The notes: a model not told the origin generated them from the sequence alone. A stretch of 64,000 bases of DNA from Zavarzinella sp. (GCA_041399155.1 JAWKTI010000001.1:2232001-2296000), one strand, 5' to 3'. Counted from the first letter of the stretch, positions 27,793-37,779 are shown. A program made the numbers and translations.

Positions 27793-29601
27793 ATGGATCA
27801 CAAATTTCAAATTAATTTGCGTGGAATCATCGATTTGCTTTCCGAGCACCTCTACAGTGGGCCGGATGTCTATGTACGCGAATTGTTACAAAACGCTGTC
27901 GATGCCATTACAGCCCGCCGACAGGTCGAGCCGGACTACGATGGCGAGATTCAACTGGAAATCCACCAGCCCAAAGGAAAGCCGCCCAGTATCGTCATCA
28001 TCGATAATGGTCTGGGGCTGACACCGGATGAAGTGCATCAGTTTCTGGCCACCATCGGCCACAGTTCAAAACGGAAGCTGGATGGCACCCGCACGGGGGG
28101 CTTTATTGGCCAGTTTGGCATTGGAATTCTTTCCTGCTTTGTGGTCAGAGAAGAGATTGTGGTGATTTCCAAATCTTTGAAGTCAGAACAGACGCAACCC
28201 GTTGAATGGCGGGCACTTGCGGATGGCACATACCAGTTAAAAGAACTGGATCACGACCTGGCCGTGGGTACGCAGGTGTGGCTGACTGCCAAAGAAGGGA
28301 TGGAGGCCTATTTTCAACCTGAAAAAGTAATGCAGCTTTGCCGGCACTATGGTGGCTTGCTGCCCTACCCGATTGACCTGGTCGTGGGGAATCGAAAAGA
28401 GCAGATCAACGCAGAACCAGTGCCATGGCGGCGAAAATTTGCGACAGAACAGGAACAGACGAAAGCTCTGTTGAAGTTCGGCGAAGAGGTGTTTGATACC
28501 CGCTTTTTCGATGCGATCCCGATCAGCACCAAGTCGGGGAAAGTCGATGGTGTCGCCTATATTCTGGCTCATGCACCCGCGATTGCAGCCAAGAAGCAGC
28601 ACCGGGTGTATTTGAAAAATATGTTTCTGTCTGATGCCATTGAAAATCTGCTGCCAGACTGGGCATTTTTCATTCGCGCAATCGTCAATGCGGATGACCT
28701 CCGCCCCACTGCATCGCGGGAATCATTTTACGAAGATAAAAAACTGCAGAAGGCACGCACAGAAATAGCGGCAGCACTGCGGAATTATCTGGTAACGATG
28801 GCAGAACATCGACCGGAAAAACTGGAAAAATTCGTGGCCCTGCATCAGCGAGCGCTGAAAGCCCTTGCCGTGGACGATGACGAATTTTACGAAGTCATCA
28901 TCAATTACCTTCCTTTTGAAACCAACATGGGTCGGGTTTCATTTGGCGATTATCGCCAGCAAAACGATCACATTCGCTTTATGACCAGTGATGATACCTT
29001 CCGCCAGGTGGCACCGTTTTACAATGCGGAAGGAATCTGGGTGGTGAATGCGGGCTTTACTTACGATGCGGAATTGCTGATGAAATATTCCCGCATCGAC
29101 CCACAAGTGCGAATTGTGGCACTTGAGCCACAGGAAGTGGTCAACCAGTTTGATGATCTGAATGAAGATGAACAATCTGCCGTTGATGCTTTTCAAATGC
29201 TTGCAGATAAACTCCTTCGGCCATTTCGTTGCATCAGTGATTTTCGAAAATTCCAGCCAGCCGATGTCCCGTGCATGTACATCACCAGCAAAGAAGGTCG
29301 ATTTTTCCGATCACTGGACCAGACCGCCGAAATGGCAAACCCCTTGTGGCAAGGCGTCCTGGGTCAATTGAGTGCCAGTGGTTCGGCACGTGTTCCGGAA
29401 GCCCACCTTTGTTTTAACTACAGTAATAAACTGATCCAAAGGCTGATTGAAAATAAAAATAGTACTTCGACTGCAAATGCGATTAAAATGCTTTATGTAC
29501 AGTCGCTGTTACTTGGGCACCACCCACTCGCGGGTGCGGAAATCCAACTATTAAACGATAGTATGATTGGACTGATCGAAAGTTCCATCAGTGCGGAGTA
29601 A
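27793..29601 (+). CDS. Divergent Hsp90-family (HtpG-like) chaperone ATPase
   Basis: The 602-aa protein has the GHKL ATPase fold of Hsp90: ELLQNAVDAITARR (Glu/Asn of box N1), IVIIDNGLGLTPDE (box N2) and TGGFIGQFGIGILSCFVV (glycine-rich lid). A middle domain carries ADDLRPTASRESFYEDK, where the Arg matches the catalytic arginine of Hsp90. The C-terminal part is diverged from HtpG. The start is ATG 27793, with AGGTGG upstream. The next gene begins three bases after the stop, so the two are translationally coupled. It is likely an ATP-driven chaperone with a dedicated partner or client set rather than the general HtpG. Confidence 0.82.
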   Translation: MDHKFQINLRGIIDLLSEHLYSGPDVYVRELLQNAVDAITARRQVEPDYDGEIQLEIHQPKGKPPSIVIIDNGLGLTPDEVHQFLATIGHSSKRKLDGTRTGGFIGQFGIGILSCFVVREEIVVISKSLKSEQTQPVEWRALADGTYQLKELDHDLAVGTQVWLTAKEGMEAYFQPEKVMQLCRHYGGLLPYPIDLVVGNRKEQINAEPVPWRRKFATEQEQTKALLKFGEEVFDTRFFDAIPISTKSGKVDGVAYILAHAPAIAAKKQHRVYLKNMFLSDAIENLLPDWAFFIRAIVNADDLRPTASRESFYEDKKLQKARTEIAAALRNYLVTMAEHRPEKLEKFVALHQRALKALAVDDDEFYEVIINYLPFETNMGRVSFGDYRQQNDHIRFMTSDDTFRQVAPFYNAEGIWVVNAGFTYDAELLMKYSRIDPQVRIVALEPQEVVNQFDDLNEDEQSAVDAFQMLADKLLRPFRCISDFRKFQPADVPCMYITSKEGRFFRSLDQTAEMANPLWQGVLGQLSASGSARVPEAHLCFNYSNKLIQRLIENKNSTSTANAIKMLYVQSLLLGHHPLAGAEIQLLNDSMIGLIESSISAE

Positions 29602-29604
29602 ATC

Positions 29605-30705
29605 ATGTCGAAATCGAGAAGATTACTGGATGACCTGTTGGATAGCCTCGAAAATCATCCCCCGGGTGGCAAACGACTGCCAATCCTTCAGGAAGCGGCG
29701 AACCTGGCTGATGAACTGGCTGAAGACTTTGAAGCATTTCAAATTCGCCAGCAAATGATGAACGAATCGATCATCGCTGGACGTGGGGATGTCCTTGCGG
29801 TAGCCTTTGCATGGTGCCTGAATCGCTACGATGAAGATCCGGAAGAATATCCCAACTTCAACATCATGTGGGCCTATCGATGGGTCATTGATGAACTATC
29901 TGGCTTTCTGAATGTCACCAAAAAACAGATTACCGATCTGATACAGGACATGAAAGAACGCTACGAACGGGTGGGAGCATCGTTACGCCCCTGTTACATG
30001 CTGGAAATGAATGTTTACCCACTGCTGGGAGATATTGGCGCTGCAGTCGAAGCGTTCGAACGGTGGGAAACTTCCTATCGCGATGAACTGGCAGATGATC
30101 GCGATTCCGAATTAGCATTCCAGGTCAGCTTTCTGGTGGGCTGTGGCGAAATCGAAAAAGCCCGCAAGCTCGCAGACCCACTGATCAAAAGACGGCGTGG
30201 GGGCGAACATGAAATTGGTGCTGCCTGCAGTCGATTGCTGCTGCCCATGTGGGCGGCAGGTGAATTGGACGATGCCGAACAACTTCAACGCCTGGGCGTG
30301 GAAATGAATCTCAAAGACCCACGCCATGTGGGGCGGATGGGAAACCATGTTGCTTATCTGGCACTGACCAGTCAGTTCAAACAGGCACAGGGACTATTCT
30401 GCCACGTGCTACCCGATGCACTCAGTTCTGTGAAACCGTTCAATCGCCTGATTTACTACATGAAATCGAGCATTCTCGGTTCTTGTTTGCAGCAAGCTGG
30501 ACTGTCTAAGGTGACTCTGACCTTACCAGAAGAATTGCCAATTTTTGAATCAGGTGGGGAATATTCGACGAGTACTTTCACCCGCTGGTTACAAAGCGAA
30601 TCTGGTACATATGCAAAAGAGTTTGATGCACGGAACGGCACACGGCACTTCTTTAATGTCATTAAGCAGCACCAGGAATACCTGAAGAAGTATCAACCGA
30701 AGTAA
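29605..30705 (+). CDS. Helical-repeat partner of the Hsp90-like protein
   Basis: This 366-aa all-helical protein has TPR/SEL1-like repeats (for example GDIGAAVEAFERWETSYRDE, GCGEIEKARKLADPLIKRR and GELDDAEQLQRLGVEM). There is no signal peptide and no catalytic motif. It starts three bases after the Hsp90-like gene, so it is almost certainly co-produced in fixed proportion with it. TPR proteins often dock on Hsp90 C-termini, and this may be a co-chaperone or client adaptor; that is inference from context. Confidence 0.7.
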   Translation: MSKSRRLLDDLLDSLENHPPGGKRLPILQEAANLADELAEDFEAFQIRQQMMNESIIAGRGDVLAVAFAWCLNRYDEDPEEYPNFNIMWAYRWVIDELSGFLNVTKKQITDLIQDMKERYERVGASLRPCYMLEMNVYPLLGDIGAAVEAFERWETSYRDELADDRDSELAFQVSFLVGCGEIEKARKLADPLIKRRRGGEHEIGAACSRLLLPMWAAGELDDAEQLQRLGVEMNLKDPRHVGRMGNHVAYLALTSQFKQAQGLFCHVLPDALSSVKPFNRLIYYMKSSILGSCLQQAGLSKVTLTLPEELPIFESGGEYSTSTFTRWLQSESGTYAKEFDARNGTRHFFNVIKQHQEYLKKYQPK

Positions 30706-30763
30706 CACGCAAATTATATAACAACTTGAAAATATAGCGAAGTGCAAATATAGCCATTTCGTT

Positions 30764-31858
30764 CTACTTTTCTGGCTGGGACACCAGATAGACCGCAAAC
30801 GATGCCAGCCAATGTTCTCCAGCATAATCCCCACTGGTCACGTGGGGCAGAGCATCTGCCGTATGTTCTTTTGCAGCAAGGGTTAGTGACTTTACGGCAG
30901 GGTGGTCGCCTGGGAGTGCAGCGAGAATTTCCTTCATGCACCACGCCCGACTGAGATTCAGCCCATCCAGGTGCACAATCTGCAAATCATTTCGATCTGA
31001 AACCACTGCTGGCTTCAGCCACCGTGCATATTCCGGTCGATCCCACTTGGGCAGAAACTGGTCAAACCATTTCACAAACGCCTTTTGATCCAGAACGCGT
31101 GCCATCAGGCTGGCTTCCATTAACGTGGCGGAGAAAAAATCATTCCCACCGGGTTCCCACGCTATCGGTGCGTCAACATCCTCGCCAAAATAATCAGACG
31201 ATCGCATTGCTATCAGATCAAGTAATACCTTATTGTTGGTGGTTTTCGCATAATCGTAAGCAAACACCAGTCCAAATGCAGTATTAGGATGCACCCCTGT
31301 GCGGATGGGATAAGTTTGTTTTGGCAGGAATTTGGTATAACCTGCAATGATCACATCCACCAGTGGCTTCAGATTGGCTAGCCATCCTTTCGCGTCGGGA
31401 TCATCCCACGTGGAGAGTTCTTCAGCTAATTTCAACAGCCATGCCCAGCCATAAGTGCGTTCGAACGTGGGGTGATCTACAAAGTATTTTGCCTCCATCG
31501 CAATATTCTGCTTGCTGAGATGGCTGGAAATTACTTTTCGAATTTCAGCGGATTTCTCTAATGAGTGAGAGGACTTTAACAATTTAACCAGCATCCAGTG
31601 ACTGTGCACCGCAGAGTGCCAATCGTAGCACCCATAAAAGGCGGGGTGCAGCCCACGTGGGGTTTTGGCGTCCTCGGGCCCATTCAGAACATGCCCGGGT
31701 TTATTGGGGTATTCCTGCTGAATCCCTTTCAGGGCAATGCCAGCCCACTGATTAATGGTGCGAGAATCGATCGCTTTCATGGTAGTTTTGGGTGCCTGTC
31801 CCGCACCCACTGAGGTTGTTAATGCGGCCAACAGAACTGTAAAAAATAGACGGTTCAT
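30764..31858 (-). CDS. Secreted DUF2891 protein
   Basis: The 364-aa product has a signal peptide (MNRLFFTVLLAALTTSVGAG). It then has the DUF2891 pattern HPAFYGCYDWHSAVHSHWML, FERTYGWAWLLKLAEEL, GVHPNTAFGLVFAYDYA and EPGGNDFFSATLMEASLM. The Trp/His-rich motifs resemble (alpha/alpha)6-barrel enzymes, and a carbohydrate-related role is plausible but unproven. It converges with the Hsp90 pair across a short AT-rich stretch. Confidence 0.85.
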   Translation of the reverse strand: MNRLFFTVLLAALTTSVGAGQAPKTTMKAIDSRTINQWAGIALKGIQQEYPNKPGHVLNGPEDAKTPRGLHPAFYGCYDWHSAVHSHWMLVKLLKSSHSLEKSAEIRKVISSHLSKQNIAMEAKYFVDHPTFERTYGWAWLLKLAEELSTWDDPDAKGWLANLKPLVDVIIAGYTKFLPKQTYPIRTGVHPNTAFGLVFAYDYAKTTNNKVLLDLIAMRSSDYFGEDVDAPIAWEPGGNDFFSATLMEASLMARVLDQKAFVKWFDQFLPKWDRPEYARWLKPAVVSDRNDLQIVHLDGLNLSRAWCMKEILAALPGDHPAVKSLTLAAKEHTADALPHVTSGDYAGEHWLASFAVYLVSQPEK

Positions 31859-32371
31859 GATGTTTGATGTCGAAGCGGTTTTCAGTAACTAAGTTATGCT
31901 GAAACCCGAAAAAGCCCAACAATTTACCACCAGCAGTGCGGGCGTGTCCAACCCCCAACCCCTGGAACTTGCGATTGCCAATATGGTGGATACAGACATC
32001 CTTTGCGACCAGCAATTAAAAATCCAACTCCTGATTAATCGCCTTTGGGAAACCAAGGTTCTCTTCGTAGCGAACAATCCGCAGGCGATCGTTTTGGGTC
32101 AGGGAGCAGTTTCATTCGTTTTCTCTTCATAGCCCGAAGAGTAGCAAGGGTTTGGGCAGTGATACCCTTGCTCACGCTTCGGGATATGAGGCAATTTGCA
32201 AGCAAGGCCCGGTGTAGCGCCACTGATTATGGCGGGATAGAATACTGGTCAACTCCTTACACGTGCGTTCCACATCAGTAAACCAAAAGACGAAATGAAA
32301 ATTTACCAAAACTACTACCACATAAACCCTTGTCGCAGATGGTATAGAATAGTCAAGATGGCAGCACAAAA
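31859..32371. other. Intergenic region of 510 bp with one large inverted repeat
   Basis: No gene is firmly supported. A 78-codon frame at 31896-32132 has no ribosome site and no recognisable motif. The region holds the inverted repeat at 32133-32183; beyond it nothing else was seen. Confidence 0.5.
32133..32183. repeat. Imperfect inverted repeat CCCGAAG...CTTCGGG
   Basis: The left arm, CCCGAAGAGTAGCAAGGGT (32133-32151), pairs with the right arm, ACCCTTGCTCACGCTTCGGG (32164-32183), across a 12-base loop with two small mismatches. The long stem would form a strong hairpin. Sequences of this kind recur between genes in planctomycete genomes and may be a small dispersed repeat. There is no T-tract, so a terminator role is uncertain. 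Confidence 0.6.
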
Positions 32372-32830
32372 CTATTGGATCCACCATCCCTCAGCGTCAA
32401 TATTGGAAAATAATTGCTTAAATTGACTGGGTGTTAACATAAACTCTGGACCTACATTGCGCACAAAGGTCCAAATACCTTTAACTTGAATTTGTTGATA
32501 ATAGTCTTCAATATTGTTGATCCTAGAGTGAATTATATGATCTGGATTTAGTGACAAATAATGCAGATATTGTTCAGGATGATTCGCCCGCAAAGACATA
32601 TGAAAGTAGTCAAGTACTTCTAGATAATACTCTGACTGAGTATCACTAACAGTTTTCCAAGGGAGTTGAAGATGATAAAGATCAAAGTAATCATCACGAT
32701 ATGTTCGCAAGAGTGTGGTAACATATTTGCAAAAAAATCTCACTTTGTCATATGGATCCAACAGAGGACCCAAAGGGCCAATGAAAGTCGCAAATTCATC
32801 GCGTACACTTATAATTGATGGTAGAGTCAT
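32372..32830 (-). CDS. Hypothetical AT-rich protein, possible immunity protein
   Basis: This 152-aa soluble protein is rich in aromatic residues (YKYVTTLLRTYRDDYFDLYHLQL-like central part), with no known motif. Composition is markedly AT-rich compared with the patatin gene upstream. A GGGAA ribosome site precedes the ATG. It starts 15 bases after a short open frame (32846-33001) that looks like the tail of a larger secreted or Rhs-like protein. That layout is typical of a toxin-tail/immunity pair. The immunity role is inference from size and position only. Confidence 0.5.
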   Translation of the reverse strand: MTLPSIISVRDEFATFIGPLGPLLDPYDKVRFFCKYVTTLLRTYRDDYFDLYHLQLPWKTVSDTQSEYYLEVLDYFHMSLRANHPEQYLHYLSLNPDHIIHSRINNIEDYYQQIQVKGIWTFVRNVGPEFMLTPSQFKQLFSNIDAEGWWIQ

Positions 32831-32845
32831 ATTATTATTCCCTTT

Positions 32846-33001
32846 CTATTTTCCATCCCAACGAGAAATTGTCCAGTCATATAATGCTCGAGTGATGTTG
32901 GATCCAGCCATATATCCTAAGCCACCAGATACAATGTTGCCAAGCCCAGGTTTTGGCACTGCTGCACAGCTATTTCTTGGTGCGATTGCAGGAATCGCTG
33001 G
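32846..33001 (-). pseudogene. Possible C-terminal remnant of a polymorphic-toxin-like protein
   Basis: A 51-residue frame, closed at its upstream end by a stop, reads Ala/Gly-rich (GLGNIVSGGLGYMAGSNITR, then ALYDWTISRWDGK) and ends just before the 152-aa gene. Gly/Ala-rich linkers before a short tail are typical of Rhs or similar toxin C-termini. There is no good start codon with a ribosome site, so it looks like a cut-off 3' end. It sits between the patatin stop (33013) and the following gene. Confidence 0.35.
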
Positions 33002-33012
33002 CTAATTTGTTA

Positions 33013-36000
33013 TCAGGGACGTTGAAGAGTTACACCTGGTAATTGTTTGTTCTTCTGGATCTCCATTTCCTCAAATGTAGGAGCTTTCCACCACTCCATG
33101 AGTGCATCGATCCTGCCATTCAAATCGGCACTTTGGTACGAGGAACTAAAACTCTGGCGAATCTGTTCTTTTTCACCTTTTGAAAGGTACCAGGAAAGTG
33201 CAGCGCGGCCAGGGAATTCAAAATTGACCACCGTAAAGTACCGATGTTTGTGGGCCAATTTTCCTGAAGGTGGCTCATTCTTCTGTTTTTCGAAAAATGT
33301 ACTCAGCAGTTCCAGCAAACCATCATTTCGGAAAGAACAGGTGCCCACCCGACCGGTATTTAACCCTTCAATTGGCGAAGTTAACTCCTCCAGAGATCGA
33401 GACAGGAGATTTCCGAGGCCTTTTTGTCGCGTCAAACCATCAGGTACTGCGTGAAGTCGACGCTCATCGTCACTCTGGCCATCGCGGATCTGAAGAACCA
33501 CAATTTTTGAGACATTTTCATCAAACCACTGCATGTTTTTCTTGCTGAAGAGGTACGATGCTGCCAGACTGACACCGTAATTGTCGTAATAGCCCGCATC
33601 CACTACTCTTCTACGGGGGATAGTGGGCAACGAAACAGCAGGACTGAAATAGGGGAAGCTGGCACTTAAGCGCACTGCGGTGGCGATGGAAAATCGTTCC
33701 TGGGCGTGCGGGAACATTCGAAATAACTCAAATGCTTCGTGCGAAAAGTTACGATTCTGATCAACCAGTGCCGCGGGACGCTCAATCGAATCCAGTAAAT
33801 GGCCGTCGTTACTGGCGGGATAGCGCATATCCATGTTACTGATAATCAGGCGACGCCCACCTTCGACCATCATGGGTGAAAAGACCAATGATGGACACCA
33901 ACCTTCCCTTTCCTGTTGTGCTAACTGGGAAAAGGTCATGTCCAGTTCGCCCGTGCGTACGCCATTTTTTTCAACAAACAGCTTTTTGGACCATTCTTCC
34001 TCCAGTGCAATCCCACGATCAGTGGGGGTAGCAAACGGCGAAAAGAAGCTGGGGATATCGTTGGTAATCATCCGTTCGACGATCGGTGTCAGCCAGTCCT
34101 GTGTCAGCAGTTCGTATCGATTCACCATTTCCGCTGTGCGATCTGACCCCCAATCCATCTCTTTGGGGTTTTTCAGGCTTCGCACGTAATAGGCACCACC
34201 AAACATACCACCAGACGCTCCCGTGATCATCCGGATGTGGTAAGGAAAAGGAATGCCTTCTGCAGCAAAGCGGCGTTCCAGTTCGCCAAGTACCAGAAAG
34301 GTCCAGGCGGCAGATCGTACTCCCCCACCGCTGGCGACCACAATCACCATTGGCTTTTTCTCTGGTTTGGTGCTGGCAGGTGCCTGCAATTCCTTCAACG
34401 TGGGGCCAACTTCCTTAAACGGAATCTGGTTTAACATCATTAATTGTTGTGTTTCCAGACTGGTTGCCCGTTTATACGGTCGCAAATCTTTTCCAGGCAG
34501 AATCCGATTTTCATTTTCGATTGTTGCCCACAATCGATCCACTTCTCGGACAGGTCCAGAATCATTCAAGCCCACAAAGACTGCTGGATTCTGCAAATCT
34601 TTATTGACCGCTTCGTCAAATTTCTGTTGTCGCTGAAGATCTTCCCAAGTGACTGCTTCCAGGTCGAGCAGGTGGTTGCGTCCTTTGGCATCCACACCTT
34701 CATAAGCCAGTCCGGGTAACTTCATTTTGTACTGCGGCAAGCCAGACAAAATGATGCAGATTGCCATTGCAGGCACCACAAACGGCAGGGCATCGTCAAT
34801 GAGGTAGGCAAACACCGCATATAACGCCACCCCCATAAAGATTAAAAATGTCACCAGGATCACTGGCGAGCGGACCGATTCGAACCAGGACGGAAAACCA
34901 AACAGGACCAGACCGCCAAACAGGAAGAGGATTACCGTGACCACGTGAAAGGGATAGCGATCCCGCAACTCTTTTGCAATCAGCCGGTTGCTCAGAACAT
35001 TCAACCACGCCGCAGTGGGGCCTGGAAAGGCATAACGAATCCCGATCGGCAGGCAGATCAGACAGCTAATCAGCAACACAAAAGAAACCGGCCAGCCACA
35101 CCACGGACGCGTTCCTAACCAATTCAGCACAAAATAGGTCAGGCACGCAAGTAGGAAAAGGAAAATTTGAAACACTCTGGGGTGGGACAACCAGCGTGCC
35201 CGTGTCAGCAGCGAAACACCCACAATGCCAGCGACTAATGAGGCTGAAAATGACAAATTGGTTAATTCCCATATTGCAATAAACACCACACCTAAGCCAA
35301 GAAAGACCATATGCCCCAGAATCCCTGCCCAGATTTTGCCACGTAATTCTTCCTGGCTGCCCGCCTGCCAGAGTGCATTGATCAGACTGCCCTTCAATTC
35401 GCGTGGTGCTGTGGTGGGATAGGTTGCTGCATTACGCACCCACTGAATGGCACGATCCAGAAATGTCTGGTGGTTCGAATGTGCCCGCCACAAGACGATT
35501 AATTTTGTGATAAACCCGCCAAGAAAAATGAAAGCCGTCGCCATTAAGGCACCTAATGGCAGCCACCAGGTATAGTTCAACGGCGGTGGCAGGACGGAAT
35601 TGGCATCTTCTATCGGTGCGACCGCAAGGTTTGGCTGATCGCCATGGGAGACTGCATCAATCACCTGCACCAACAGCACTAACAGGCCCACGATAATGCC
35701 TATCGCCAGAAACTGACCCAGAATCCAGCCACTGTAGCTTGCAAAGCGTTTGGGGGAAATCCAATCGACCAGTGCGGGATTCTGTCGAAACCGTTCCGGT
35801 CGACCAGCTTTTTTCGCCCACAGCAGAAAACCGACTAGCAGACACTGCCAGACAAGAATGGCCAGCCCGAAACCCACCCAGAACTGTTTGGTCACATCAT
35901 CGTGCCACACGAGATACGGAATGCCGTATTCTCCACCGAAATTTCCGGTTACCAGTGCGACAACAAACAGCAGCACCGTGGGCAAAACGAAGTGCAGGCA

Positions 36001-36054
36001 GAAGGTGGGCATGTACCCAGGGGTGTCGGGCACAGATTTTTGTCGTTCATTCAT
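33013..36054 (-). CDS. Membrane-anchored patatin-like phospholipase
   Basis: The protein has 1013 aa. About the first 450 residues form many transmembrane helices. The C-terminal half is a patatin-like lipase with the oxyanion hole VASGGGVRSAAW, the serine motif MITGASGGMFGG (GxSxG) and the catalytic Asp in VVDAGYYDNYG. Patatin enzymes hydrolyse acyl chains from phospholipids. The large membrane domain puts the enzyme at the inner membrane. No partner genes of a known defence system adjoin it. An in-frame start at 36054 (MNERQKS) is accepted. Planctomycetes have several such proteins, so this may be a housekeeping lipid-remodelling enzyme. Confidence 0.82.
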   Translation of the reverse strand: MNERQKSVPDTPGYMPTFCLHFVLPTVLLFVVALVTGNFGGEYGIPYLVWHDDVTKQFWVGFGLAILVWQCLLVGFLLWAKKAGRPERFRQNPALVDWISPKRFASYSGWILGQFLAIGIIVGLLVLLVQVIDAVSHGDQPNLAVAPIEDANSVLPPPLNYTWWLPLGALMATAFIFLGGFITKLIVLWRAHSNHQTFLDRAIQWVRNAATYPTTAPRELKGSLINALWQAGSQEELRGKIWAGILGHMVFLGLGVVFIAIWELTNLSFSASLVAGIVGVSLLTRARWLSHPRVFQIFLFLLACLTYFVLNWLGTRPWCGWPVSFVLLISCLICLPIGIRYAFPGPTAAWLNVLSNRLIAKELRDRYPFHVVTVILFLFGGLVLFGFPSWFESVRSPVILVTFLIFMGVALYAVFAYLIDDALPFVVPAMAICIILSGLPQYKMKLPGLAYEGVDAKGRNHLLDLEAVTWEDLQRQQKFDEAVNKDLQNPAVFVGLNDSGPVREVDRLWATIENENRILPGKDLRPYKRATSLETQQLMMLNQIPFKEVGPTLKELQAPASTKPEKKPMVIVVASGGGVRSAAWTFLVLGELERRFAAEGIPFPYHIRMITGASGGMFGGAYYVRSLKNPKEMDWGSDRTAEMVNRYELLTQDWLTPIVERMITNDIPSFFSPFATPTDRGIALEEEWSKKLFVEKNGVRTGELDMTFSQLAQQEREGWCPSLVFSPMMVEGGRRLIISNMDMRYPASNDGHLLDSIERPAALVDQNRNFSHEAFELFRMFPHAQERFSIATAVRLSASFPYFSPAVSLPTIPRRRVVDAGYYDNYGVSLAASYLFSKKNMQWFDENVSKIVVLQIRDGQSDDERRLHAVPDGLTRQKGLGNLLSRSLEELTSPIEGLNTGRVGTCSFRNDGLLELLSTFFEKQKNEPPSGKLAHKHRYFTVVNFEFPGRAALSWYLSKGEKEQIRQSFSSSYQSADLNGRIDALMEWWKAPTFEEMEIQKNKQLPGVTLQRP

Positions 36055-36255
36055 CAGGGCCGACTCCTTGGCCAGTTCCAGTCAATTACGCACCAAACGT
36101 GGGCAGTTGGTGGCACTTATTCAAACAAGTGGCAATAGTTTACCTGATATATCAGAAAATTGCCTAGTACAGTTTTCTGGCAAAGAAATTGAATAAAGTG
36201 GGAAAAATAGAGCAGCTAGATAAGTACCGCAAATGAAAATATTAATGAGAATTCA

Positions 36256-37602
36256 TTAAAGAATTTCTTTCAGTGGTTGCCAATCATCAACGAGATACTG
36301 AGGACGACCAGTGTAATCGTTAATGGTTACTTTGCGGGGATCAATCCCAAAGTGGTGGTATAACGTGGCGTGAACTTCCCCAAAATGGACCGGTCTAGTG
36401 CGAATTGCCGCACCGTCGCGATCAGTAGAACCAATGACCTGACCCGTTTTGAAGCCCCCACCTGCAATCAGGGCACCACCAACCTGTGGCCAGTGGTCGC
36501 GGCCAGCATCCTTATTAATACGTGGGGTACGACCAAACTCGCCCCAGGCCACCACCGCAACGTCTTTATCCAGTCCTCGCTGGTGCAGATCGGTAATTAA
36601 AGCATGGATCCCTTGATCGAAATACGGGAAGTGGGTGTTTTTGCAGCCTTTGAAGTTATCGGAGTGGAAATCCCAACGACCAAAGTTCAGAGTGACGACG
36701 CGTGCTCCCGCTTCTACAAGTCGGCGAGCCATCAAAAAATGCTCCAGGTTCCGAGGGGCACCATCGCCAAAGTTTTTTGCGTCCCCTTTGCCGTACAATT
36801 CCCGCACCATGGGAGATTCTTTCGAAATATCCAACGCATCTGCCATTTTGCTGGAAGTCAGAATGTCCATCGCCTGTTGGTGCAGAGCATCCATACCATC
36901 CAACGTACCCGAATTGTCCAGGTTTCGTCGCATCGTATCGAACTGAGACAGCAACTGTTTCCGGTTACCAAGCTGGGCAGCGTTCAGTTCGGTTAATTCC
37001 ATATCGTTCCGCACGGGGCCAGAGGGCCTGAAAGCAGCATGGGCCACACCCAGAAAGCCCGGATGGCCAGGCGAACCATATGGCGGGTGCCCGGCATTGG
37101 GTGCCAAACCAAAAAACGGCGAAACATCCCCATTCACCGGCCCAAGCACCTTGGAAATCGTGGAACCGATCGAAGGCCAGCCCCCAGGAGGTTGCTTGGT
37201 AAACGAACGGCCTGTGTAACATATGAAAGAATCATGAGAGCCGTTGGGCGACCCATAAACCGAACGAATTGGGATACATTTATCCATAATCGAAGCGATT
37301 TTTGGTAAATATTCGCACACCTGAATGCCGGAAACTGGCGTGTTTACTGGTTTGAACTCTCCACGGATTTCTGCAGGTGCATCCATCTTCAGGTCGTACA
37401 TATCCTGATGCGGTGGTGCCCCCACCATGTAAATCATGATCACCGCTTTATGAGATTTACTGACACCGGATTCGGCTTCCGCACGTAACAGATTCGGCAG
37501 CGTCAGCCCACCAAGTCCGAGTGCTCCAACTTTCAGAATTTCCCGACGTTGAAAGTGCTTTTGTCGAAAATCATTGCAGCCAGTGGAAATTGGCTTCGGC
37601 AT
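36256..37602 (-). CDS. DUF1501 family exported protein
   Basis: The 448-aa protein belongs to DUF1501, found in large numbers in planctomycetes with a sulfatase/alkaline-phosphatase-like fold. It has a Tat-like leader (RREILKVGALGLGGLTLPNLL) and the motifs MIYMVGAPPHQDMYDLK, GSPNGSHDSFICYTGR, DVAVVAWGEFGRTPRIN and GRDHWPQVGGALIAGGGF. AGGAG precedes the ATG. In many planctomycetes it lies beside DUF1549/DUF1553 cytochrome-like genes; none is here. Function is not established. Confidence 0.9.
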   Translation of the reverse strand: MPKPISTGCNDFRQKHFQRREILKVGALGLGGLTLPNLLRAEAESGVSKSHKAVIMIYMVGAPPHQDMYDLKMDAPAEIRGEFKPVNTPVSGIQVCEYLPKIASIMDKCIPIRSVYGSPNGSHDSFICYTGRSFTKQPPGGWPSIGSTISKVLGPVNGDVSPFFGLAPNAGHPPYGSPGHPGFLGVAHAAFRPSGPVRNDMELTELNAAQLGNRKQLLSQFDTMRRNLDNSGTLDGMDALHQQAMDILTSSKMADALDISKESPMVRELYGKGDAKNFGDGAPRNLEHFLMARRLVEAGARVVTLNFGRWDFHSDNFKGCKNTHFPYFDQGIHALITDLHQRGLDKDVAVVAWGEFGRTPRINKDAGRDHWPQVGGALIAGGGFKTGQVIGSTDRDGAAIRTRPVHFGEVHATLYHHFGIDPRKVTINDYTGRPQYLVDDWQPLKEIL

Positions 37603-37779
37603 GTTCGCTCCTGGTTCAGACAGTTTCAGCAGTAATGTACGGGCGGGAGAGTATAGTTATCCTAACCTAAGTTTGCAGCCAGAACAAGAACAATCTGGTT
37701 TTCTTGCCACAATTCACCTTGGGAATGTGGTACGCTTTCCCTATCAAAAATTGCAGTATCGAGTACAGAATCGCAACCG

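Noticed and set aside
31896..32132. 78-aa open frame on the plus strand
   Set aside because: No ribosome site, no motif, and it overlaps an inverted repeat; the sequence looks like noncoding readthrough.
33013..36054. Patatin gene as part of a CapV/CBASS phospholipase defence module
   Set aside because: Its large membrane domain and the absence of a cyclase nearby argue against it, although the patatin motifs are intact.
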